Below are positions 1-11,161 of a stretch of DNA of 64,000 nucleotides, piece after piece. The notes below the pieces were generated by a model that worked only from the letters and a program-made list of their open reading frames with translations, had not been told where the DNA came from and made no database searches. The number at the start of each line of letters is the position of its first letter. Position 1 is the stretch's first letter. The translations under genes and the position numbers were made by a program. Source of the DNA: Echinarachnius parma (taxonomy: Eukaryota > Echinodermata > Echinoidea > Clypeasteroida > Echinarachniidae); assembly GCA_037951105.1 (NCBI GenBank), contig JBAMJV010007454.1, positions 1-64,000 on the forward strand, in the 5' to 3' direction.

Positions 1-62
1 AAAAAAAAATTTATCAGGAAAAAAGAAAATCACTTCCATTTTGAGGTTTTCTCTTTCGTCTG

Positions 63-142
63 TTAACCTGTTCTTCACAATATATTGTAATCTCCTAAGA
101 GTTAATACAGGACTCGCCAGGTTTCCATAGCCAATGGGTTAA
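63..142. repeat. 80 bp TTAA-bounded mini-MITE (family B, GCAATC subtype)
   Basis: This is the first of about 20 copies in the window of a tiny element that starts TTAACC and ends GGGTTAA, with a core containing TTGTAATCTCC and CAGGTTTCCATAG. Full copies are close to 80 bp. A TTAA at each edge with CCC-type termini is what piggyBac-like transposons leave, so I infer a non-autonomous piggyBac-type MITE. It encodes nothing. Confidence 0.7.
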
Positions 143-290
143 AATAATAATTTGGGCATCAATTCACGTCAAATCGGATGAAAAACATTGCATTCTTAAT
201 TAATTTGTAAGCCTGAAAAACAAACCGCTGTCCTTGAAAAAATAGCTGAAATTGTACTCGACAACTTGTAATTCTTACAATTGAATTTCC

Positions 291-600
291 TCCTACTCCC
301 TTACTCCCCTCTTTCACCCTCCCTCTCTCTCTCCCCTTTTCTTTTCATCTCTTGGTCTATCTCTCCTTCTCTCCCTGTCTATCATGTTGTCTTCTCTTAA
401 TCTCTCTCCTCCTCTTTCTGTCTCCCCTTTCCTTTTTTCTCTTATTCTCCTCTTTCACCATCCCCCTCTCTCTCTCCCCTTTTTCTTTTCATCTCTTGTT
501 CTATCTCTCCTTCTCTCCCTTTCTATCCTGTTGTCTTCTCTTAATCTCTCTCTCCCTCTCTTTGTCTACCTTCTACTGCCTCTCTTGCTCTCTCTCGATC
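291..600. repeat. CT-rich low-complexity tract with an internal duplication
   Basis: A pyrimidine-rich stretch in which a block beginning CTCTCCCCTTTT and ending TCTTAATCTCTC occurs twice, about 143 bp apart. The open frames across it give only Ser/Leu/Phe-rich translations and are composition artefacts. Confidence 0.85.
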
Positions 601-947
601 CTCTCATTTTGAAGACTAAGTATGGAACTACATTGAGAAGATAGTTGACTGAAATACATGTACATCATAAAGGTACACTTTTGAATATCACTTCAATTCC
701 TCTGAGGTTCTTTATCATATTTTTGCTACATCTATTTCTATTCTTTGTAGCAAATTGCATTATTCTGAAAAAAAACAAAAAACATTTAATTGCTCTTTAT
801 ATATTATATTATATACATTTATACAGTTACATTCAAATTAAAATAACTATAAATTCGGTGAGAAGGGTATATTTTATTTTATTTTTGTTTGACATACTGT
901 AAAAATTAAATCTATGATGAGACAAGAAAGTCCTTCTTTGTCTCTGT
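601..947. other. AT-rich stretch, nothing recognised
   Basis: Single-copy-looking A+T-rich DNA with TATA-like runs. No coding bias, repeat or RNA gene was recognised. Confidence 0.5.
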
Positions 948-1320
948 TTTGTTGCTTCACATAATATGTCTCATAAAAATCAATCAAACAGAAAACACTC
1001 CTTATTCTCCTTGTGATTGCTTCACATAATATTTAAAATAGAAATCAATTTGCTTCACGTAATAATTCATACAAATAGGAATCAATCAATCAATCAAGGT
1101 TGCTTTTGTTTTGTTTTTTCCTTCACATATATTTAAAAATTGAAATGAATAAAACAGAAAAGTTTTTTTTTGTTGGTTTCACATGTAATTAAAATAGAAA
1201 ACCTATCAAACAGGAATGGTTTTCTTTTTGTTTGCTCCTTGCCACATTTAAAAAAAAAACTTAAAATAGAAATCAAATAGAGCGAAAGGCTCTTTCATCA
1301 TGGTTTTTTTTATAGCCACA
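948..1320. repeat. degenerate 60-80 bp tandem repeat
   Basis: Five or so diverged units share the pattern CTTCACATAATAT followed by AAAATAGAAATCAATCAAACAG. Units vary through T-run length changes. Non-coding. Confidence 0.55.
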
Positions 1321-1623
1321 TCTATGTATTTCAAATAGACATCTTAACACGAAGGTCACTCAAGTATCAATATTGTTTCGGTTTCGCATGAAAGAAAAAG
1401 ACGATAACCTCACGTTACATAAATGCACAAACCCTGCGCCAAGGTCTTTTAATAACCGGCATAGAGACGAAAATAAAACACAAAACACAAAATGGTCCGC
1501 ATACATTTCCCTCGTGGCTTTTTCTTTTCTTTCGGGGGTTATTATTATGACGATGGCCTTGCCTGTTAATCAAGCATGAATTATGGCTATGTATCCTGTA
1601 GCCTTGAGGAAATGATTCCATGC
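1321..1623 (+). other. non-repetitive island with a short frame ending in a hydrophobic segment
   Basis: Between two repeat arrays lies a stretch that I cannot match to any repeat in the window. It holds a 68-codon frame (1373-1579) whose last 25 or so residues form one plausible membrane-spanning helix after a basic, polar N-terminus. It has no clear splice donor and no supporting neighbour, so I do not call it a gene. Confidence 0.2.
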
Positions 1624-2696
1624 ATAATTCAGCTTTAGGAATAATGAATCGGCATCCCCTTTTTTAGCAGCGTCAAGTCAACGCACAACACAACACGGTC
1701 TGGTCTGCGAAGTGTTTCCTATGTGTTTCTCTTGCTCTCTCTGACTCTATATATATATTTTACACCCTAGCAATCTTCTCTGAACAGTCAGTCCCCCCCC
1801 CCCCTCCATTCTGTCTTCCTCCTTTACATTGAATATAAGTTACAATTATCATAATTTAGCTTTAGGAATAATGAATCAGCATCCCCTTTTTAGCGTTAAG
1901 TCAACACAACACAGTCTGGTCTGCAAAGTATTTCCTCTGTGTTTCTCTCGCTCTCTCTATACATATATTTTACACCCTAGCAATCTTCTCTTAACAGTCA
2001 GTCCCCCCCCCCTCCCCCCTTCCATTCTGTCTTCCTCCTTTATAATGTTCAAGAGGAAAGAAAGCTTTATAGGTAAAATAAGTTGTCCTCAATATATTAA
2101 GATGAATATAAGTTGCAATTTATCATAATTTAGCTTTTTAGGAATAATGATTGGCATCCCCTTTTTAGCGTCAACACAACACAACACGGTCTGGTCTGCG
2201 AAGTATTTCCTCTGCGTTTCTCTCTCTCTCTCTATATATATATTTTACACCCTAGCAATCATCTCTGAACAGTCAGTCCCCCCCCCCCCCCCACCCCTTC
2301 CATTCTGTCTTCATCCTTTCTATAATGTTCAAGAGGAAAGGAAGCTTTATAGGTAAAATAAGCTGTCCTCAATATTTAAGATGAATATAAGTTGCAATTA
2401 TCATAATTGAGCTTTTTAGGAATAATGATCGGCATCCCCCCCTTTTAGCGTCACGTCAACACAAAGTCTTCAAAGTATTTCCTATCTGTCTCTCTCTTTA
2501 CATATTTATTTTTCCCCCACCCTAGCAACCTTCGGCTGTGCAGTCAGTCCACCCCCCTCCCCCCTCCCCCCTCCCCCCTCCCCTCCCCTCCCCTCTATTC
2601 TTACTTTCTTCCTTCTATAAATGTTAAAGTGGAATGATACCTTTGGTGAAATAAATTGTTCTCAATATAAGAAGACGAATGTGATAACCATCAAAT
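1624..2696. repeat. tandem array, four units of about 227-281 bp
   Basis: Four units each begin near GCTTTAGGAATAATGA (about 1632, 1859, 2130, 2411), continue through CAACACAACACGGTCTGGTC and TACACCCTAGCAA, and end in a poly-C run followed by CCATTCTGTCTTC. Unit length changes mostly through the poly-C and CT segments. The fourth unit is the most diverged. Confidence 0.85.
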
Positions 2697-2889
2697 AAAT
2701 TTGAGCAAAATCAATATTGAAATACATGTATAAAGAAAGATTTTTTTCACACCTAAACAAATACACATATATATACAAAGCATGTAATTTTGTGTGCGGC
2801 TATATATTATATAATGCACTTATATATTTGTATACATGTACATATTTAGGTCTATGAAAACGCCCTGTGATATTTAGGCGAGATTTCAT

Positions 2890-3125
2890 AAAAATCTCTG
2901 AAACAATCAAAATAAACACTCACAAAACAACACACACAGGCGCGCATACACACCATTGTACTTCAAATGCTGCCACGTTACAGAACATATCGGTACTGCA
3001 TTTCTTTTCGGGATGTAAAATGCTACGCCAGCATTGTGATAGCATGGCCAGATTTCTGAATTACCTCTGAAACAATTGAAATAAACACTCACATAAACAC
3101 ACAAACAAACAAGCACGTACACACC
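2890..3125. repeat. two diverged units about 170 bp apart
   Basis: The block TCTGAAACAATCAAAATAAA with the following CA-rich ACACACCATT segment occurs at about 2897 and again at about 3067, so this looks like a two-unit minisatellite. Confidence 0.55.
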
Positions 3126-3155
3126 ATTAAAATTTAAATGTACTGCGAATGCAAA

Positions 3156-3338
3156 TACAGTAGTCTCAGCTTAATGGGGTAACATTTAAAGGGGTACTCC
3201 TGTTAAACGGGTAAGATTTGAACAAACATTTCTTATGTATCTTCAGGAAATTTCCACCACTTAAAGGGGTACTCCTGTTTATAAATGGGTTAAATATCCC
3301 TTGCAAAACACAACCCCATTTAAGCGGAGAGTACTGTA
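3156..3338. mobile_element. 183 bp TA-flanked MITE, pogo/Tc1-like termini
   Basis: The ends form a terminal inverted repeat: TACAGTAGTCTCAGCTTAAT on the left, and the reverse complement of TACAGTACTCTCCGCTTAAA on the right. TA at both edges plus CAGTA termini is the arrangement seen in Tc1/mariner/pogo elements. An internal AAAGGGGTACTCCTGTT motif is repeated. No coding capacity. Confidence 0.6.
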
Positions 3339-3734
3339 TTGCGAAAATACTGCACTATTCTTTTTTGCAATGTGAAATGCTACGCGACACGACACAACAC
3401 AACACACAAGGAAGAGATATTTTGGCAAGGCTCGCCTTACCTAGCTACATGTAGCTAGCATGCGCGAGTGATTGATTGATGTTTTTGCTTGCACAACGTC
3501 CAAACTCCCAAGGTCGGTGCAGTATCTGAAGGACACGAGACCTTACTCTGCCAGCCGGAGAGCCCTTTATATTCCCATCCCCGCGCCAGGTCACGTACGT
3601 AGGGATGTTTATTAAAGTCATCCATTTTAACTTTGTCAAGTTCAACTCCCCCGCCCCCCCCCCCCCCCCCCCCCTCCCAAATCACTTGGAGCTAGCTTTC
3701 ACATTTCCCTTGCATCTTGTGGTTGTTGTTGGGT
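3339..3734. other. no gene; short palindrome and 30 bp poly-C run
   Basis: Contains an ACACAAC-rich patch, the palindrome CTAGCTACATGTAGCTAG near 3432 and a C-rich run at about 3646-3676. Frames reading through the C-run give Pro or Gly tracts and are artefacts. Confidence 0.5.
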
Positions 3735-4018
3735 TTATGGTAGGTAACAGAAGAATGAAATGGGTTTCGATCGCTCAATTGTCTCCCTAATTATGGTGGT
3801 GATATTTATGATTGGATCAAAGTCATTCCAGGAACGCCTTTGGTGATCAATGTTCACTTTATTCACTAGGTAAACAGTTTTTTAAAATTTTTATAAAAGT
3901 GAAACTATCATACACCAATCAGAAGAATCGTACAATGATATCAAGTCTCAAATATTGAAGTCTGAAATTAAAATATCACTTTTGGAAAAAATTGTATGAA
4001 GATATTGGATCGCTTTAA
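3735..4018. repeat. dispersed repeat J, copy 1
   Basis: Shares an ordered series of blocks with 39938-40253: ACAGAAGAATGAA, GTCTCCCTAATTATGG, a TTCACT...TTTAT block, CAGAAGAATC.TACAAT, AATATCACTTT and GAAGATA.TGGATC. The two copies are heavily diverged. I cannot assign it to a transposon class. Confidence 0.5.
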
Positions 4019-4188
4019 TGCTGGTTTGGCTGTACTTTTTTGTTTTCGGTCATGGGACTGTACCACATGCCACCATTGCCACGTAAAGAGTTTTGTAAAT
4101 GATCTGTCAAAAAATTGCAGTGGCTGACTAAATGATATACTATTAGAAACAAGCTATAAAAACAGTGGTCGTGATAATGACAATATTG

Positions 4189-4398
4189 ACAGTGGTGGTG
4201 GTGGTGGTGGTGATGGTGGTGGTGGTGGTGGTGGTGGTGGTGATGGTGGTGGTGGTAGTTGTGTATGAGGTGGTGGTGGTGGTAGTGGTAGTTGTGTATG
4301 AGATGGTGGTGGTGGTGGTGGTGGTGTTGGTAGTTGTGTATGAGGTGGTGGTGGTGGTGGTGGTGGTGACGACGACGACGGTGATGATGATGACGATG
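4189..4398. repeat. (GTG)n/(GAT)n microsatellite
   Basis: Long imperfect GTG triplet array with inserts of AGTTGTGTATGAG repeated three times, grading into GAC and GAT triplets. The six-frame poly-His, poly-Thr and poly-Val translations are artefacts of the triplet repeat. Confidence 0.95.
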
Positions 4399-5324
4399 AT
4401 AATGATAATGTTTGTCATGCAACTGACTGTACGGCTTTCCAATACTTGCTTGGAACAGGTAGATATGTATAGAAAACATATATTGTGGAAATCTGATGTA
4501 CCAAAAAAAAACGGAAACATATTGCACGTCAACCAACTCCTTAAATAGTTTAGTGCCTAAATTGGATTACAAACTTGATTAATAATCACTTTTAGTATAT
4601 AATGAAAATATTTGTAATCAATACATTCTATCATGACCCATTTGAAAGAAGAGGGCAAAATTCACTGGATAAATCGAAGGTCTAGCTTTATTCTATGTAA
4701 CACTCCCTATAAGAATAGATTACCGAAGAACTAGCGCACCCCAGGGCCAGAGTATTGTGGAGAACATGAAATTAAACCGCTACCATCTGCTCAATGTACA
4801 CAAAAATAAATCTACGTTACGCTCGGTGTATTCGCAAATAGATCTACCTTATGCTCAGCGTATTAAAAATACATGCAAACAAGGGTGCATTCCTATTAAA
4901 GCAGTAAGCCACGCAAATAACCGCCCACAAATCTCGATCCTATTCATCCGGAAAAATCAATTTTCCCCGGTGCCGATCAAGCTGTTTGCAAAGCTGTTCA
5001 TGGAAAGAGAATAGATATCTACAAATTCATCTTACCAGCAACTTCTAGGTGTTTTTTTTCTTCCCTTTTCAATGGACTATGTTTAAAATTCAAGGTTATA
5101 TAGGAGTTACTTTTTTTCTGCTTCTAGAATCCCTTGGTAGTTGTTTTTATTTCCAGCGAAGGCCGATCAATAAAGATATCTCTCTTTCTTTTTTCCCTCC
5201 ATTTTCTGGTAAAACCTTCTTCCTTAAAAAAAAAAAAAATGTACAGGTAGACGGCACTGCACACACGTAGCCAGGATTTTCATTGATTTGTTTTTGTTTT
5301 AACTATAGTCAATACCTTTACAGG
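4399..5324. other. no gene or repeat recognised
   Basis: Mixed A+T-rich sequence. An 85-codon frame at 4757-5014 spans an imperfect internal duplication (AAATCTACGTTACGCTC and AGATCTACCTTATGCTC); I see no protein family in it. Confidence 0.4.
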
Positions 5325-5640
5325 AGTAAGTGCAAGAGAGAGAGAGAGAGAGAGAGAGCCAGGCAGGTAAAGCAAGAGTGAAAGGGAGAGATGGGAAAAG
5401 AGGAGAGAAAGGAAGATAAAAGGAGAGAAGGCAAAAGAAAAGGAGAGGGGGAGTAAATCAATGCTTTTTTTTTTTCAATCACCAACACTGAGGTAGAGGT
5501 AGAGAGAGAGAGAGAGGCATACAGAGATAGATAGAAGAAAAAAGGAGAGACAGGCAAAGAGAAGGAGAGGAGATAAAAGAAAAAGAAAGAAGGCTGAAGA
5601 GAAGGAGAGCGGGCGAGAGAGAGAGAGAGAGGAAGGGCTG
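5325..5640. repeat. GA-rich purine tract
   Basis: (GA)n with GGAGA and AAAGA variants, interrupted by ATCAATGCTTTTTTTTTTTC. It is followed at 5664 by GTCAATGCCCGATCA, a phrase that also follows the GA tract near 12560, so the two tracts may share an ancestral repeat. Confidence 0.85.
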
Positions 5641-6289
5641 AACAACAGCGGGCCAACAAAGTGAGTCAATGCCCGATCAAGGTCGCAGGATGAATAATAA
5701 AGCAGGGGAGAGGCTCACGCTAAGCGTGACCTTTTTGTTTAGCGGGTAGTTTGGTAATGAGTTTGCTTTAACCGATCATCTTCTGCCTGGAGAGCAGTCA
5801 AGGCTATGGAGATTCTTGTATTACATGCTCTTGAGTCTGACCAGACCATGGTCACTCATAAAAAAAAAATATATATATATATAAAAACAAATTAGAGCCT
5901 ACAACTTTACAAGAAGAAACAAATTGGAGCCTAAAGAATAAACAATAAGAGCATTAAAAAAGGGAAAGATGAATTGAAGCCTGAATTTTAAAAGGAGGGT
6001 CACTATTGACACACAAAGCCAAACAAGATCCACTTTGTGTAAAAATTAAAACAAAAATTTAAAAATAAGCAGCTTTTGTTTTGTATCGCGCATAACACGT
6101 TGCAAGGCACATCATTATGCGCTTGTATTATTATCCTGGTCGTTACTGCATGGTACAGTTCAAACCAGCACAAATATCTTGGGCAGCATCTCAACTCCTC
6201 AGGAAGCATACTACATGTATATAGCCAAGAGCAGCCATTTGATAGCACCCAGGCAAATTAACAACCGACCAAAAATATAAAAAGGGTTG
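5641..6289. other. no gene recognised
   Basis: Includes an AT-dinucleotide patch at about 5866-5883 and otherwise unique-looking DNA. No RNA gene or open frame of interest. Confidence 0.4.
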
Positions 6290-7690
6290 ATCCATTGAAG
6301 ATGATCTGACATGGTTAATCAACCCCTCTGAGTGCTGCTGTAAGTTAAATTCCAAGAATCCACTTTAAAATCCGGATCTTAAAACCAAGTTTAAATGAAC
6401 AATGTTATAACCTGTGCCTATTCATCGATTGCTGAACATTAATGCAGTCATTTTGCATGCTCTTACTATCAGCTGCCATGAATCCATTTTATCTGCATCT
6501 TAAACCAAGTTTACATGAATAATCTAACCTGAGCCTATTCCTCTATTGCTGGACATTGAAGCAATCCTTGGACTGTGCTTGCTCTTACTATCAGCTGTCA
6601 ACCCATAATGCTTTGCCAGTTAACTACTGCCTTGAACTCAAGAGGAGGCAATATTAATTACATCTATGACATTCCTTGATTGTTTGCTGGAGCACCCTGT
6701 AGCTACGCCCTTGACTGAGAGCAACTCGAAGAGAGTCAAATTGATGGACATTTATGCAGTCCTTGGGCTAACCCTAACTATCAGCCATCCTTCCAAATCA
6801 TATTGTCAGTTTATTGCTTGATGAAGGAGACAAATTTATTCATTATGTTTTGAGTTTTTGCTTGAGCACCCTGTCTGCAGCTATGTCCATGGATGACTAT
6901 GGATGACGACAGGCTATTGTGGGTCAAACTGCTGGACATTAATGCAGCCCTTGAGCTTGCTCTTACGCTCTGCTATCATCCCAGATTACTTTGCCTGTTA
7001 ATTTCCATGAATGTCCTTGAGGCAAAACCCAATTCTACAATGTCAGTCCCCTTTTGTTTTTGCTGGAGCACCCTGTAGCTATGTCCATGGATGAATACAT
7101 GCTATTATGGGTCAAATTGCTGGACATTAATGCAGCCCTTGAGCTGCTATTACTCTCAGCTTTCATCCCAGTTAATTTGTCCTTGAATGAGGACATCACT
7201 GGGGGGAAACCCAATCGTACAATGTCAGCTGGAGCACCCTGTAGCTACGTCCATGGATATTGACAGGCTATTGGGGGTCAAACTGCTGGACATTAATGCA
7301 GTCCTTGAGCTTGCTCTTATGCTCAGCTTTCATCCCAGAATACTTTGCCAGTTAATTTTCCCTTGAATGCCCTTGAACGAGGACATCACTATGGGGGAAA
7401 CCCAATTCTATAATGTCAGTCGTTGTTTTTGCTGGAAAACCCTGTAGCTACATGTATGTCCATGGATGATGACAGGCTATTGGGTGTCAAATCGGTGGAC
7501 ATTAATGCAGCTCTTGCACTTGTTATTTCAGCTCAGCTTTCATCTAAAATGAATTAAACAGCTAACTGCCTGGATATTAGCGGGGAGCTGCGTCCTTGAA
7601 TGGGCTAGCACACCTAGCTAAAGGGAATCAAATTGCAGGACATTGACGCAGCGAGGCCCTTGAGCTCCGGCAAACACTCAGATTTCATCC
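6290..7690. repeat. tandem array of about 165-200 bp units (six or more)
   Basis: Recurrent anchors are GGAGCACCCTGTAGCTA (about 6690, 6866, 7066, 7231, 7432), GCTGGACATTAATGCAG and CAGCTTTCATCCCA. Early units (6290-6650) are the most diverged. Frames of 61-69 codons run through some units only because the array is stop-poor. Confidence 0.85.
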
Positions 7691-7940
7691 CATATAACCC
7701 GCCTCTGCGGCGGCGGCAGGTAGTGGTGTGGTCTCACCGATGCATTAATTAGCCTTGATGGTCCATGGAGAAATTGTCCTCTTATCATCAGTTCTATCTT
7801 CACATACATTTGTAATCACACCATTTACACAGCCAAGCGTTATCGTATATCTTTGAAGAACTTGGAATACGGAGATCACGCTATCTAGTGAAAAAACAAA
7901 CACGTTGAAATGCGCCTTGAAATCAACAAATGAACATGCC

Positions 7941-8085
7941 TAATAAAGGGAATTAGTAACATGGTCCAAATCCTCAAAACTTACTTGGAACTCAAAAGAT
8001 ATTTACGACTGAAGTGTTCAGATATGAAATTGTCTACCTACTCAACCTAATTGTATATATCTATTTTTTAAAATCAATGATTTTG
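7941..8085. repeat. decayed family A MITE fragment
   Basis: Starts AAAGGGAATTAGTAAC, continues GGTCCAAATCCTCAAAA, and later has ATTTACGACTGAAGTGTTCAG, all in the order seen in the intact copy at 8489. The distal half is missing. Confidence 0.5.
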
Positions 8086-8488
8086 TCTCCTTGTTAGGAA
8101 ACTGGAAGGACATAATCGTTCAAAACCCATCTGCTGAAATATTACAACTTTATAGATAGACGAGCAGATAGACTGTTTACTAGGAAATCCTAAAACTAGA
8201 TATTTTTTAACTACATGCAATTTTTGATGAAGGGTTTTTACCAGTAAATTCAAAAAGTCTTTTTATAAACTTCTTTCCATTTCCCTTACACACCTATATC
8301 CATCCAGAGACGTCCTTACTTGGTCTCCTTGTAAGAAAAATGGGGAGGCCACAATCGTTCGATAGACATCTACTGAAATGTTCCAAATGTGTAGATTTTC
8401 ATCTGCCTACTTGAAAAACTTATAAACGTTCAACAGCAGTTCTGATGAAGGATTTTTGACATGTAAATAGGACTGTTTTATAAACCAC
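8086..8488. repeat. two 240 bp units
   Basis: The phrases TCTCCTTGT(T/A)AG, ATAATCGTTC/ACAATCGTTC, CATCT(G)CTGAAAT and TGATGAAGG(G/A)TTTTT recur with an offset of about 240 bp. A third partial unit lies past the next MITE at about 8990-9060, so the MITE at 8489 appears to sit inside this array. Confidence 0.55.
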
Positions 8489-8828
8489 TTAAAGGGATCT
8501 AGTATCATTGTCCAAATCCTCAAAATCCAATTGTTGTATTCGTATTAACAATAGAAGCATCGGACAGGTTTTCGGTTTTTTGATTTTTCCTTTCGTTAAA
8601 AATGTATTGATGATTGAAGTGTTCAGATGTTAAACTATCCACTGGATAGTCGTAACCATGTACAAAGTCAGTGCAATGAATATCACTTTGCATTTTTGCT
8701 CATTACTCGGCCATATAAACATCCATTTAACTTTGACATTTGTACACAATACCCAGTGGACATATCAGATAACAATCAACCATTCATCGCTTTCTGCACA
8801 TGATAACAAAAATACTAGATCCCTTTAT
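8489..8828 (+). mobile_element. family A MITE, T2/Kolobok-like, near-complete
   Basis: Begins TTAAAGGGATCTAGTATCAT and ends TACTAGATCCCTTTA, giving about 16 bp terminal inverted repeats. Internal landmarks used to recognise other copies: TTGTCCAAATCCTCAAAATC, GAAGTGTTCAGAT, CTATCCACTGGATAGT, TGTACAAAGTCAGTGCAATG and CAGTGGACATATCAGATAAC. Vertebrate T2-type MITEs, linked in the literature to Kolobok transposases, have TTAAAGGRR termini; the match is to that rule, not to a transposase. Non-coding. Confidence 0.75.
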
Positions 8829-9389
8829 TGTTTAAGACTATTGAATTGGGTATAAAACATGCAATCTCCATAGACCACAACCCAAGTATGAATAATTTCC
8901 CGACTAGTCCTGAGTGGGTTAAACGTCTTCACAAGGTCTCACTATCTTTATTCCATCACCATACAGTAGACAAAGATGCATCCCCAACCTGGCCTTCAGG
9001 TGATGAAACAGCGGAGGTCATACACGTTCGATTGTACCCATCTGCTCAAATATTTAGAACCCCCCCCCCCCCCCCCATTTTTAATAAATGAAATGAGGGC
9101 ATAGCTCCGTTCACTTTTCCAGAATTCCATTAATGGGAGGCAAGGTCACAGGTATATATATAAATAGGTATATATATATGAGTTATATCAAGTCGCAGAG
9201 AGGATATACCTGTTCCCCCGTGTAATAAATTCAACATCAAAGTGGGTTCCTTTCTGTGTTGATTAATTAGCTCTGGCCGTTTGATGTGAAGCGCCGTTGC
9301 CGCATTTCACCCGCAAAGGTCGTTCGGAGAGGTGTGTGTGGTGGCGTAACTAGTAGTACGAGAAACCAGGCTCTCTCTCTATTGGGGCA
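8829..9389. other. no gene; partial array unit, poly-C run
   Basis: Holds a third copy of the 240 bp unit (about 8985-9060), a poly-C run at about 9061-9076 and a TATATA patch at 9153-9178. Confidence 0.45.
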
Positions 9390-9925
9390 TACAGTCAAAC
9401 CTGTGCTAGTGGGGTCACCTCTGTGTAGCAACCACCTGTCTACAGTGACCACTAGTGCTGTATCCCATGGTCAATGTATACATGTATGTATCAACCTGTC
9501 TACAGAGGCTATCTCTGTATTGCAGCCACCTGTCTACAGTGACCACTAGTGCTGTATCCCATGGTCAATGTATACATGTGTCTATCAACCTGTATATAGA
9601 GGCCATCTATGTATAGCAGCCACCTGTCTACAGTGACCACTAATGTTGCATCGCATGGTCAATGAATACATGTGTCTATCAACCTGTATATAGAGGCCAT
9701 CTATGTATAGCAGCCACCTGTCTACAGTGACCACTAATGCTGTATCCCATGGTCAATGAATACATGTGTCTATCAACCTGTATATAGAGGCCATCTCTGT
9801 ATAGCAGCCACCTGTCTACAGTGACCACTAATGTTTTATCCCATGGTCAATGTATACATGTACATGTATGTATATCAACCTGTATATAGAGGCCATCTCC
9901 CTGTAGTGGTCACTTTGGCTGGATC
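9390..9925 (+). repeat. CAGTCAAACCTG element with an expanded core of about 97 bp units
   Basis: Starts TACAGTCAAACCTGTG, then repeats a unit of roughly 97 bp about five times: CACCTGTCTACAGTGACCAC, TATCCCATGGTCAATG, TACATGTGTCTATCAACCTG, TATATAGAGGCCATCT. It ends GTAGTGGTCACTTTGGCTGG, a decayed form of the opposite terminus. Related to 27381, 33982 and 55210. Confidence 0.75.
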
Positions 9926-10486
9926 TAACATTAAAATGGTGTTTTACTGTTCCCTTCAAGATTCTGAAATCCCCATGGATAGACTTTCTTCATGGCCTAC
10001 CAGGTACCTGTATGACCTGAAGGCAACATTTTTCTATAGATACTTGGGGTTAAGGGGGGAGGGGGGTATGGGCTTGTACCCAACTTACTTGCCCCCACAC
10101 CCCCCCCCCCCTCCTGCTTCCTCACAGCTCATGCTCTAGATGACGCACACCTTATTTGCAAGGACAACTTCAAAAACTGCTCAGCAGGCTTTGTGTGTTT
10201 TTTATCATTATTGAAATGCGCTTTCATCATGCATTATGCAGGACTCTAGTCCCACATCGTTGACGGTTAGTTTTCGAATCGTTAAAGGGGCTAGCTGACA
10301 ACAACATGATCAGTCAACCTAAGTACGTGTACCGACTACCAAGGCAAGAGAAATGGGGAAAGGGGGGGGGGGGGGTGGGGGGGGAATGAGAGAAATGCAG
10401 CGAACGAGAAGTAGATATCAATCATCCAATCATCTCTCCATTTTTGGGACTAGTTTTTGGTTCAGAACCTAATAATCATAATTACT
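9926..10486. other. no gene; poly-C and poly-G runs
   Basis: G/C homopolymer runs occur near 10050-10068, 10090-10112 and 10362-10384. Otherwise featureless. Confidence 0.45.
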
Positions 10487-10577
10487 TAACCCATAGCTTT
10501 CAGTTAGTTTCTTAGGGAACGTGGTGGCTCCTGCAATTACTCTATTGGGATTACAGAATCTAGCAGGGAACGAGTTT
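10487..10577. repeat. family B mini-MITE, diverged
   Basis: TTAACCCATAGC at the left, GAACGTGGTGGCTCC in the core and CAGGGAACGAGTT at the right, in reverse orientation relative to 63-142. Confidence 0.45.
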
Positions 10578-10642
10578 ACTTGATAAGACTATAAGAGTTT
10601 GGTCATCATCATATCGTATAGAACCATGTCACTTCTGGGATT

Positions 10643-10795
10643 CAATGCAGAAAGAGTTACAATCGATTGTAAAGTTGCAAATTAATTGCAAGTCAGATCA
10701 TGAGACTGAATGCGCAGATCTGATTGTGCATATGTGCATATGTGCAAATGTGCATATTTTCTGACTTGCGATTGATCGCAACTCTTTCTGCAATG
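10643..10795. mobile_element. 153 bp hairpin element (family N), copy 1
   Basis: CAATGCAGAAAGAGTTACAA on the left is mirrored by GCAACTCTTTCTGCAATG on the right, and TTGCAAGTCAGA by TCTGACTTGCGA inside. The loop holds a small GCATATGT repeat. A second diverged copy lies at 55922-56050. Confidence 0.6.
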
Positions 10796-10854
10796 AGGCT
10801 CTAGTTAGCTACTTCTGTTCAGACTTCAGAATCCTAAACTTGAAGTAATCCCGT

Positions 10855-10934
10855 AACCAATTGCCTGTGGGAACCTGGTGGGTTCTGTACTAACTCTACG
10901 GAGAGTGCAAAAATCTAGTTGGGAACATGCTAAG
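10855..10934. repeat. family B mini-MITE, diverged
   Basis: TAACCAATTGCCTGTGGGAACC through CTACGGAGAGTGCAAAAATCTAG matches the reverse orientation of the family. Confidence 0.5.
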
Positions 10935-10969
10935 GGGGCTTCCTAGGGTAAGATAACACTGGTAGGCTA

Positions 10970-11049
10970 TTAACCCGTTGCTTACGTGAACCGGGTGGGT
11001 TATGTGCAAAGTCTATGGGGATTTCAGAATCTCGAAGGGAGCAGGTTAA
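10970..11049. repeat. family B mini-MITE, full 80 bp (GAAATC subtype)
   Basis: TTAACCCGTTGCTTACGTGA at the left and GCAGGTTAA at the right, core TCTATGGGGATTTCAGAATC. Exactly 80 bp from TTAA to TTAA. Confidence 0.7.
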
Positions 11050-11161
11050 ACCAATGCTAACTATTAAACACAGGTAGCAAGCTGTCTATGAGGTGTGCAG
11101 GTGAACTAATTACTAAACTACATCAAGCCCACCAGGTTCCTGTGTGCAATTGGTTAAATCT

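Noticed and set aside
352-644. Two 86-codon Ser/Leu/Phe-rich frames
   Set aside because: Composition of a CT-rich tract with few stops; both frames are open simultaneously.
4015-4548. Frames of 127-173 codons rich in His, Thr or Val
   Set aside because: All read the same (GTG)n microsatellite in different frames; no flanking coding signal.
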